A stretch of DNA of 5,690 nt from Bacillota bacterium (GTDB lineage Bacteria; Bacillota; DTU030), in contig DUVO01000128.1 in NCBI GenBank assembly GCA_012841005.1, forward strand, positions 1-5,690, given 5' to 3'. Shown in pieces: positions 1 to 5,470 of the stretch. The first letter of the stretch is position 1. Each line of letters starts with the position of its first letter. The position numbers and the translations under genes are program-made. The notes under the pieces were generated by a model that did not search any database, was not told where the DNA came from, and was given only the letters and a program-made list of their open reading frames with translations.

Positions 1-539
1 AACTGAACCTGTCCTGTCCCAATTTGAAGGCAGGCGGGTTAAGTATGGGCCTGGATCCCGAGCTGGTATACGATCTGGTGCAGAAGGTCAGGGCAAAAAC
101 CAGCCATACCCTAATAGCCAAATTAACCCCCAATACCGCCGATGTGGTTGGCTTAGCCAAGGCAGCCGAAGCGGCCGGTGCCGACTGCTTGGCCATGATC
201 AATACCATCAAAGCCATAGCTATAGACATCCGCACCCGCAAACCCATCCTTGGCAACATCACAGGCGGCCTGTCAGGCCCCGCCGTCAAACCCATTGCTC
301 TCTGCCAGATCTGGGAAGTCTATAAGGCGGTAAAGATCCCCATCATTGGAATGGGCGGTGCCACCGATTATCAGGATGTCATAGAGTTTCTCCTTGCCGG
401 TGCCCGGGCTGTCGCCCTGGGAACGGTAAATTTTGTCGATCCGGGCGCTGCCCCCAGGATCCTGGCCGATCTGGAAAAATACCTGGTGGAGAACAATATC
501 AAGGACATCAACGAGCTGGTCGGGGCGGCCCATTCTTAA
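1..539 (+). CDS. pyrD: Dihydroorotate dehydrogenase, class 1B catalytic subunit (5'-truncated by window edge)
   Basis: This is an FMN-dependent cytosolic enzyme interconverting dihydroorotate and orotate. The frame is open from base 3 to the TAA at 537-539, giving 178 visible residues, roughly the C-terminal 55-60% of a family member of about 300 aa. The first visible residues are LNLSCPN, the class 1 active-site loop; the Cys (bases 15-17) is the catalytic base, where class 2 enzymes have Ser. It is followed by KAGGLSMG, the substrate-side Lys in AKLTPN, an INT motif, and the FMN-phosphate motifs GGLSGPAVKPIAL, GMGGATDY and GARAVALGT. A TTG at 24 is internal to the conserved loop and is not a start. 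Class 1B enzymes normally pair with the electron-transfer subunit PyrK, which would lie upstream and out of view. The gene sits 102 bases before pyrC with no terminator between, so co-transcription is likely. The enzyme could serve UMP synthesis or, given the neighbours, orotate reduction. The family call is firm; the physiological direction is inferred. Confidence 0.93.
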   Translation, partial: LNLSCPNLKAGGLSMGLDPELVYDLVQKVRAKTSHTLIAKLTPNTADVVGLAKAAEAAGADCLAMINTIKAIAIDIRTRKPILGNITGGLSGPAVKPIALCQIWEVYKAVKIPIIGMGGATDYQDVIEFLLAGARAVALGTVNFVDPGAAPRILADLEKYLVENNIKDINELVGAAHS

Positions 540-641
540 AGGGTGTAAGGCAAAGATGTTCCCCCCGCCCTGGGGAGACGGGGGACCTCCTGCATCCAGC
601 CCGATAATGCAGTTGCAGTACAGGCAGGGGAGGCACATGCA

Positions 642-1937
642 ATGAAAATACTACTGCGGAATGGAACCCTTATCAACCAGGGTGAGGTTGAGCCCACCCC
701 CCTTGATATCTTGATCGTAGATGGCCGGATCGCCGCCCTCGGGAGGGATATTGCTGCCCCCGATGCCCAGGGTATTGACCTGGGCGGCCGGGTGGTGTCA
801 CCGGGGTTGATAGACCTTCATGTCCATCTCAGGGATCCCGGTCTGACCGAGAAGGAGGATATCGCTTCCGGGGGCTGGAGTGCTGCGGCAGGGGGATTTA
901 CCAGCATTGTCTGTATGCCCAATACCAAGCCTCCGATTGACAGTGTGGATATTGTCCTCTATATCCAGGAGCAGGCAGCAGTAAAGTCACCGGTCCGTGT
1001 CTTTGTAAGCGGAGCCATTACCCGGGGGCTGGCGGGCCAAGGCCTGGCCGACCTGGATAACCTGGCCCGGTCGGGGGTGGTTCTTTTCACCGATGACGGG
1101 GAGACGGTTATGAATGCCAACTTGATGCGCCAGGCCTTAATACGGGCGCGAGAACTGGGCCTGCCTGTCATGCCCCATTGTGAAGATAAAAACCTGTCCG
1201 GTCCCGGGGTTATGCACGCGGGGGAAGTGGCCCGGCAACTGGGCCTGCCCGGCCAACCCGCCTCTGCCGAAGATGTTATGGTGGCCCGGGATTTAATCCT
1301 GGCCGGGGAAACAGGGGCCCGACTCCATCTTACCCACTTGAGCACTGCCCGCAGTGTGGAACTGGTACGGTTGGCCAAAGCGCGGGGGGTTAAGGTTACC
1401 TGTGATGTCACTCCCCACAACCTGGTTTTAACCGATGCGGCTGTGGCCGAGGTAGGGGCTAATGCCAAGATGTACCCGCCCTTACGGACGGAAGCTGATG
1501 TGGCGGCCCTCCGGGAAGGGTTGGCCGACGGAACAATCGATGCCATCGCCACTGACCATGCTCCCCATACCGAAGAAGAAAAGGCCAGAGGGTGTCTTGA
1601 GGCTCCCAAGGGGATAGTAGGGCTGGAGACTACCCTGGCTGTATGTTTGGACAGGCTGGTTCACACAGGGGTGATCACCCTACCGGAATTGTTGCGCAAA
1701 ATGACGGTAAACCCGGCGCGGATTATCGGCTTGCCCCAGGAGGGGATTGTACCGGGGGCCAGGGCCGATTTGACAGTGATCGATCCCGATTACCGCTGGC
1801 TGGTAGACAGGGAAAAATTCACCTCAAAGGGGAAAAACACACCTTTTCATGGTTGGTCACTCCGGGGAAAACCGGTGCTGACCATGGTAGGAGGTAAAGT
1901 GGTCTATAGGGAACCGGGTTATTGGCAGGGGACCTGA
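642..1937 (+). CDS. pyrC: Dihydroorotase, class I (amidohydrolase superfamily)
   Basis: This is a cytosolic zinc amidohydrolase that reversibly interconverts N-carbamoyl-L-aspartate and L-dihydroorotate. The 431-aa protein has the usual length for the Bacillus-type class I enzyme. Visible motifs are the metal-binding HVHLRDP (His60, His62, with substrate Arg64), the substrate-binding MPNT (Asn94), TDDG (Asp151/152, the acidic metal bridge used in class I instead of a carboxylated Lys), the metal ligand PHCED (His179), LTHLST (His232), the catalytic TDHAPH (Asp305), and the C-terminal FTSKGKNTPFHGW signature at 393-405. The ATG at 642 is supported by GGGGAGG at 627-633, spaced 8 bases. All catalytic residues are present and nothing suggests decay. 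The closest alternatives, dihydropyrimidinase or allantoinase, fit less well because the KNTPFHG tail and the MPNT and RDPG motifs are dihydroorotase-like. It lies between pyrD and carbamate kinase, which allows either a biosynthetic or a degradative role. Confidence 0.95.
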   Translation: MKILLRNGTLINQGEVEPTPLDILIVDGRIAALGRDIAAPDAQGIDLGGRVVSPGLIDLHVHLRDPGLTEKEDIASGGWSAAAGGFTSIVCMPNTKPPIDSVDIVLYIQEQAAVKSPVRVFVSGAITRGLAGQGLADLDNLARSGVVLFTDDGETVMNANLMRQALIRARELGLPVMPHCEDKNLSGPGVMHAGEVARQLGLPGQPASAEDVMVARDLILAGETGARLHLTHLSTARSVELVRLAKARGVKVTCDVTPHNLVLTDAAVAEVGANAKMYPPLRTEADVAALREGLADGTIDAIATDHAPHTEEEKARGCLEAPKGIVGLETTLAVCLDRLVHTGVITLPELLRKMTVNPARIIGLPQEGIVPGARADLTVIDPDYRWLVDREKFTSKGKNTPFHGWSLRGKPVLTMVGGKVVYREPGYWQGT

Positions 1938-2119
1938 ATCCCTATTCTCATGCAAGTGGGGGCGGTCTCTCCCCTGCCACAGGTATAAGGGCAAGACTTA
2001 TCACAGGAATAATGCTTTACTTACTAACCGGGATTAAATGTGGGACTGCCTCCATTCCCGGGCTGCGCTACCACTTCTATGGATCTAATCGATAGCTACT
2101 GCTGAAAGGAGAAAGAGTA

Positions 2120-3085
2120 ATGGCAAGGGAAAATCGCGACAAACCACTGGCTGTTGTGGCCCTGGGCGGGAATGCAATTTTACAGCCGGGCCAGAAAGGA
2201 ACGGCAGCCGAACAGCTGGCCAACGTCCAGGCGACGGCAAAGAGTATTGTAGAACTTATCAAAGAGGGCTATGATATTGTAATAACCCATGGTAATGGCC
2301 CCCAGGTTGGGGCAATTCTCCTCCAGAATGAAGAGGCGGCTTCTGTGGTACCGCCCATGCCCATGGATATCTGTGGTGCGGAAACCCAGGGCCAGATCGG
2401 TTATATGATCCAGCAGTCCCTGGGAAACGAGCTGGTCAAAGCCGGTATTAAAAGGGATGTGGTCACGGTTGTTACCCAGGTGGTTGTTTCTGAGGAGGAT
2501 CCGGCCTTTGCCAATCCGACTAAACCGGTGGGACCCTTCTACGGTGAAGGAGAGGCCAAGAAACTAATGGCCGAAAGGGGTTGGGTGATGAAGGAAGATG
2601 CCGGTCGCGGCTGGCGGCGTGTGGTACCTTCACCAAACCCATTGAAGATTAAAGAAAAGAATACCATTGTTGAATTGGTTAAGAACGGTACGATTGTCAT
2701 TGCTTCTGGTGGTGGCGGTATCCCCGTACTGGAAAAGGAATCAGGGGAAACGGTGGGTGTCGAGGCAGTCATTGACAAGGATCTGGCCGGTGAGTGCCTG
2801 GCCCGGGATGTTGAGGCTGACATCCTTTTGATTTTAACCGATGTAAATTACGTGGCCCTTAACTATGGGACACCGGAGCAGAAAAGCCTGACCCGGGTAA
2901 CGCTGGAAACCATGCGCCGCTACCAGAAAGAAGGACACTTTAAAGCCGGCAGCATGGGACCGAAGGTGGAAGCATTAGTGCGCTTTGTGGAAAATGGGGG
3001 AGAGAGGGCAATTATTGCCTCACTTGCCTCGGCCCCGGCAGCCCTGCGGGGTGAAACGGGCACCGAAGTTGTAAAGGCTGGTTAA
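2120..3085 (+). CDS. arcC: Carbamate kinase
   Basis: This cytosolic enzyme catalyses ATP + carbamate <=> ADP + carbamoyl phosphate. Physiologically it usually makes ATP from carbamoyl phosphate in fermentative pathways (arginine deiminase, allantoin or agmatine routes). The 321 residues match the usual length of about 310. In order, the motifs are ALGGNAI (14-20), THGNGPQVG (56-64), AETQGQIGY (87-95), KPVGPFY (135-141), [11 protein letters not shown] (162-172), the glycine-rich GGGG (197-200), EAVIDKD (215-221), LTDV (239-242) and GSMGPKVEA (277-285). These form the complete amino-acid-kinase fold with its nucleotide and carbamoyl-phosphate sites. The ATG at 2120 is set by AAGGAG at 2106-2111, spaced 8 bases. 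No arginine deiminase or ornithine carbamoyltransferase is adjacent. The neighbours are pyrimidine enzymes, so the likely carbamoyl phosphate source is the downstream aspartate carbamoyltransferase acting in reverse (inference). A 182-base gap separates it from pyrC, with no T-tailed hairpin seen in it. Confidence 0.96.
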   Translation: MARENRDKPLAVVALGGNAILQPGQKGTAAEQLANVQATAKSIVELIKEGYDIVITHGNGPQVGAILLQNEEAASVVPPMPMDICGAETQGQIGYMIQQSLGNELVKAGIKRDVVTVVTQVVVSEEDPAFANPTKPVGPFYGEGEAKKLMAERGWVMKEDAGRGWRRVVPSPNPLKIKEKNTIVELVKNGTIVIASGGGGIPVLEKESGETVGVEAVIDKDLAGECLARDVEADILLILTDVNYVALNYGTPEQKSLTRVTLETMRRYQKEGHFKAGSMGPKVEALVRFVENGGERAIIASLASAPAALRGETGTEVVKAG

Positions 3086-3119
3086 AAAAACCGCACAACT
3101 GTTAAAGGAGGTAAAACTT

Positions 3120-4112
3120 ATGCTAAAAGGGAAAGACATCCTCGCTGCACCCCAGTTTAGTGCCCAGGAACTAAATCTACCTTAGCATCGCTTTCAAGGA
3201 TGCCGCGGATCTGGGATCACATTAAGCTCAACGGCCACCCCTTCTGATTATGAACACGGCGGCCAACTATGAAAAACGGGTAAAAAACGGCGAAGTCATC
3301 CGTGACCTGGAAGGAATGCTGGTTGCCACCCTTTTCTTTGAGCCCAGTACCCGTACCCGGCTTTCTTTTGAATCGGCCGCCAATCGGGTTGGCGCCCGGG
3401 TTATTTCCATGGCTAGTGCCAGTGCCTCTTCCCAGGCCAAAGGTGAATCTTTGGCCGACACTATTAAGACCGTCGATGGCTATGTAGATGTTATCGTCAT
3501 GCGTCATCCCATGAAGGGTTCGGCCCAGATTGCCGCCGACATCGCCGAACACCCGGTGATCAATGGTGGCGATGGTGCCGGGCAACACCCGACCCAGGCC
3601 TCCTGGACATTTATACCATTCGTAAGGAAAAGGGGTTTTTGGGCGGACAGACGGTAACCCTCCTTGGTGACCTGAAGTACGGGCGGACTGTTCACTCCCT
3701 CTCCTATTTCATGGCTCTGTATGGCAATAAAATGATTTTTGCCTCTCCCGAATCACTGAAGATGCCGGAAGAGATCAAGGCTGATCTCCGGGCCCGGGGA
3801 GCGCAGTTTGAAGAGACGGGTGACGTGGAAGCTGCCCTGGCAGCAAGTGACATTGTTTATGTAACCAGGGTACAGCGGGAACGCTTTGAAGACCCGGCAG
3901 AATACGAAAAAGTGAAGGGTTCATATATTCTGGACCGGAAATTGCTGGCAAAGGCCAAACCTGGCATTACCATCCTCCATCCCCTACCGCGGGTAGACGA
4001 GATTGCTACTGACGTTGACGATTACGAGGGAGCAGCCTACTTCCGGCAGGCCCATAACGGTATGTATATCTGGATGGCTCTCCTGGGTCTTGTCACAGGA
4101 AGGGCAAAGTAG
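3120..4112 (+). pseudogene. pyrB: Aspartate carbamoyltransferase catalytic chain, multiply frameshifted
   Basis: This enzyme normally condenses carbamoyl phosphate and aspartate to carbamoyl-aspartate, or the reverse. The start is good: AAAGGAGGT at 3104-3112, then ATG at 3120 encoding MLKGKDILAAPQFSAQELN, a normal family N-terminus. That frame stops at TAG 3183. The other two frames stop at TAA 3223 and TGA 3245, so at least two indels are needed to reach the next homologous block, which is open from 3226 and clearly family-like from about 3253. That block holds [11 protein letters not shown] (carbamoyl phosphate site), the KGESLADT loop and GQHPTQA. A second break at 3599-3600 fits loss of one C (GCCCTCCTG expected, GCCTCCTG seen). 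After it, frame 0 resumes as [16 protein letters not shown] and runs through GDLKYGRTVHSL, TRVQRERF and HPLPRVDEIATDVD to TAG 4110-4112. The 3177-3250 segment seems about 60 bases longer than expected from memory of the family. The catalytic residues otherwise survive, so the decay is recent or the sequence is wrong. No PyrI regulatory-chain gene follows, although the chain is E. coli-like. Confidence 0.88.
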
Positions 4113-4183
4113 CTCACTTCAATCTCTAAAACCGACAGCCCATTGGGCATAAAGAACCTTTCCACCCAGAACCGTTAATCGAC

Positions 4184-4226
4184 GGGGGCAGGAACTGTAA
4201 AAAGCTTCCTGCCCCTGCTCTTTTTG
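4184..4226 (+). terminator. Rho-independent terminator closing the pyrimidine cluster
   Basis: A perfect 10-bp GC-rich stem is formed by GGGGCAGGAA (4185-4194) and TTCCTGCCCC (4206-4215), with an 11-base loop. It is followed by TGCTCTTTTT (4216-4225), a T-rich tail. It lies 72 bases after the pyrB stop, with no gene between. It therefore separates the pyrimidine block from the AOR remnant downstream. Confidence 0.88.
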
Positions 4227-4440
4227 TGGGTTGGTTTTATCTATTTACGGTGTTTTTCTACTATTTCGACCCTGGAATCATCGATTTAAGCCAAAAAAAA
4301 GTAATGGCCGTCGTACTATATTATTTATAACACGTTAGAAAAGAATATGCGGGAAATAAGCACTGGAAGCTTTGGTTGAAATTATACAGCCTGGGAGGAA
4401 TGTTTCTTGCCCGGGATTAAACCCCACGTGGCCAAGTCGA
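4227..4440 (+). other. AT-rich intergenic leader upstream of the AOR remnant
   Basis: Together with the bases after pyrB, this makes about 340 bases without a gene. After the terminator the stretch is distinctly AT-rich, with A8 at 4293-4300 and many TAT steps around 4315-4330. It probably carried the promoter of the AOR-family gene, but I see no convincing -35/-10 pair. TATATT at 4317-4322 is a possible -10 without a matching -35. A degenerate palindrome at 4312-4334 is described separately. GGGAGGAATG at 4393-4402 could start a six-codon ORF (MFLARD), but nothing supports it beyond the motif. Confidence 0.4.
4312..4334. promoter_or_regulatory. Degenerate ModE-like palindrome before the AOR remnant
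   Basis: The half-sites CGTACTATA and TATAACACG are separated by 5 bases and match as inverted repeats at 7 of 9 positions. The layout (CGT, TATA, spacer, TATA, ACG) recalls the molybdate-regulator box CGTTATATA/TATATAACG and the perfect inverted repeat at 5401-5438. It lies about 120 bases before the AOR start and overlaps a possible TATATT -10. AT-rich sequence makes chance similarity plausible. Confidence 0.25.
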
Positions 4441-4449
4441 AAAGGAGGG
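4441..4449 (+). promoter_or_regulatory. Ribosome binding site that fixes the AOR remnant start
   Basis: AAAGGAGGG ends 5 bases before the ATG at 4455. The upstream in-frame TTG at 4407 would add 16 residues (PGIKPHVAKSKRRDK region) not seen at AOR N-termini, which begin just before the G-x-x-L-R-I-D-L strand. The ATG at 4455 is therefore the likely original start. Confidence 0.75.
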
Positions 4450-4454
4450 ATAAG

Positions 4455-5007
4455 ATGAGTCTATTTGGACGAGTCTTGAGAATTGATCTGGGAAAACAGG
4501 TTGTAAGCAAAGAACAGATTGCACAACCAAACATTACCGACTTTAAGGATCCTACTGGCCTTAAGCAAATTATCAAAGAGGTTACGGAACGACTGATGAA
4601 ACGGCCGGGTACAAGTGATACCTTTTCTCGGTACGGTTCTGGGGAGTCCCAAGAGGCACGCAGTTTATTCCCGCAGCCGTGATTGGTCCCTTTGGGCCAA
4701 GGCATTAAATGCAGCTCTGGGTACTGACTATACTCCGGAGGATCTGGACTTTGTTGGGGAACGGGTTAACACTCTTGAACGCTGCTACAATCTACGGGAA
4801 GGCTTGACAAGGGAAGATGACACTTTGCCCAGGCGGCTACTGGAAGAAGCCCTTCCCGATGGTCCGGCTAAAGGAGAAAAGGTGGGGGAAGAAGCGTTAC
4901 AAGACCTTCTGTCCCAGTACTATGCTGCCTTGGGTTGGGATACTAGGACAGGGGTACCGACTAAGGCGACCTTAGCCCGTTTAAATCTAGACCGATTAGG
5001 GTGTTAG
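4455..5007 (+). pseudogene. Aldehyde:ferredoxin oxidoreductase family remnant, internally deleted and frameshifted
   Basis: Intact AOR-family enzymes are about 600-residue tungsten- or molybdenum-pterin proteins that oxidise aldehydes with ferredoxin. Only three pieces remain. The N-terminal strand MSLFGRVLRIDLGKQVV (4455 onward) matches the usual first residues. It is followed by DPTGLKQIIKEVTERLMKRP and then SRYGS (to about 4640), which resembles the helix and R-Y-G-T-A-G segment normally near residue 200-250. That frame stops at TGA 4680-4682. In frame +1, from about 4645-4660, the C-terminal domain resumes with DWSLWAKALNAALG, YTPEDLDFVGERV, LERCYNLREGLTREDDTLPRR and YYAALGWD, ending at TAG 5005-5007. 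About 180 residues are thus lost after the first piece and about 230 or more after the second (estimated from family memory). The CxxCxxxC cluster ligands, the distal cluster Cys and most pterin-binding residues are absent, so no oxidoreductase activity is possible. The neat start and well-kept C-terminus suggest deletion rather than slow erosion. Family assignment rests mainly on the C-terminal domain. Confidence 0.82.
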
Positions 5008-5400
5008 GCTTATTACCACTATAACGAAGGTCTTATTTCTGCAGGTAGAGGGTTTATTAGGGAATGGTGCCGCCTACTGGCGGTCCCGTGGTTCGTCTAT
5101 TTTTGATGGTTCTAGGAGGAAGATGTGCTATCTTTATCTAATTTCTAACCTCCAATTACAACTTTCAGCAGGTTCGCGCAAGGCTTTGTCGACCATCTGC
5201 TTATGTAACATCTATCTAGAAAATAATATCCTGCAGAGAGCAGCTAATAATGGTGTAAGATATCTGCTCCTGTAAAAAAATAATAAACGATAGTATGCAG
5301 GGATTTTATATTAAAAAGCGTATTATTAAATATGATGCTGAAAAAATGGTGGGTTTACAGGTTTGGGGATGACCAGGTGGTAGAGGGCGCCTTATTTTTT
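5008..5400 (+). other. Mostly non-coding AT-rich stretch between the AOR remnant and the inverted repeat
   Basis: This stretch holds no recognisable gene. It contains TATAACGAA at 5020-5028, identical to part of the inverted repeat downstream, and a short hairpin CCGCC-TACT-GGCGG (5070-5083) with a T-run 18 bases later, too weak and too distant for a terminator. It also holds a weak 50-codon ORF (5123-5275) and GAGCAG/CTGCTC arms flanking 20 bases around 5236-5269. From 5273 to 5335 it is very AT-rich. TATGAT at 5331-5336 could be a -10 element, but no -35 is properly spaced. Confidence 0.4.
5123..5275 (+). CDS. Possible small hypothetical ORF, 50 aa
   Basis: The ATG at 5123 follows AGGAGG (5114-5119) at only 3 bases, closer than usual. 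The frame runs 50 codons to TAA 5273-5275. The frame is open upstream back to 5000 but has no better start. The product begins MCYLYLISNLQLQL and contains three Cys (two in TICLCN). It has no signal, membrane or family feature I recognise. Composition is AT-rich and rich in Leu, Asn and Ile, as expected of random AT-rich sequence. It may be spurious. The only positive evidence is the ribosome binding site. Confidence 0.18.
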   Translation: MCYLYLISNLQLQLSAGSRKALSTICLCNIYLENNILQRAANNGVRYLLL

Positions 5401-5438
5401 GTCCTTTCGTTATACGAGGTTACATATAACGAAAGGAC
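5401..5438. promoter_or_regulatory. Perfect 14-bp inverted repeat, candidate ModE-like operator
   Basis: GTCCTTTCGTTATA (5401-5414) and TATAACGAAAGGAC (5425-5438) are exact reverse complements around a 10-base centre. The repeat ends 32 bases before the ATG of the P-loop NTPase gene, a typical operator or 5'-leader position. The inner CGTTATA...TATAACG resembles the ModE molybdate/tungstate-responsive box, recalled as CGTTATATA-spacer-TATATAACG. TATAAC at 5425-5430 could be a -10 covered by the operator, though TTGTCC at 5399-5404 would be 20 bases away, which is long. It is not an intrinsic terminator: neither strand has a T-run after the stem. It could instead act as an mRNA hairpin or as the site of another dimeric regulator. 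Confidence 0.55.
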
Positions 5439-5458
5439 GGTGGTAAGCAGTTGCTGTT

Positions 5459-5464
5459 GGAGGG
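5459..5464 (+). promoter_or_regulatory. Ribosome binding site deciding the NTPase start
   Basis: GGAGGG at 5459-5464 is 6 bases before ATG 5471. The adjacent in-frame GTG at 5468 would be only 3 bases away, so the ATG is preferred. Confidence 0.65.
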
Positions 5465-5470
5465 ATAGTG

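Noticed and set aside
959..1609. A 216-codon minus-strand open frame inside pyrC
   Set aside because: It is antisense to highly conserved pyrC motifs, Ser/Arg/Ala-rich as expected of a shadow frame in GC-rich coding DNA, and not recognisable as a protein family.
1948..2000. Hairpins between pyrC and arcC (GTGG...CCAC at about 1957-1981, ATAAG...CTTAT at about 1984-2000)
   Set aside because: The stems are only 4-5 bp with bulges and no T-tract, so they support neither a terminator nor a known riboswitch. I also saw no PyrR-type binding element.
2539..2823. A minus-strand open frame inside arcC
   Set aside because: It is the antisense shadow of conserved carbamate kinase sequence, with no start signal or family resemblance.
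3591..3610. Programmed ribosomal frameshift at the HPTQA codons of pyrB
   Set aside because: There is no X-XXY-YYZ slippery heptamer, no adjacent stimulator stem or internal Shine-Dalgarno, and the family does not use frameshifting. Loss of one C in a short C run explains it simply.
3250..3657. ATG at 3250 as the true start of a short carbamoyltransferase
   Set aside because: There is no Shine-Dalgarno sequence before it. A proper start with AAAGGAGGT and a family-like N-terminus exists at 3120. The frame also dies at 3657, while the homology continues in another frame.
4407..4454. TTG at 4407 as the start of the AOR-family gene
   Set aside because: GGGAGG at 4393-4398 could serve it, but the added basic 16 residues are not part of AOR N-termini, and AAAGGAGGG sits ideally before ATG 4455.
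5401..5438. The inverted repeat as an intrinsic terminator
   Set aside because: After the stem the + strand reads GGTGGTAAG and the - strand reads ACAAAAAATAAGG, so neither side has the needed T-run. The stem is also AT-rich near the loop.
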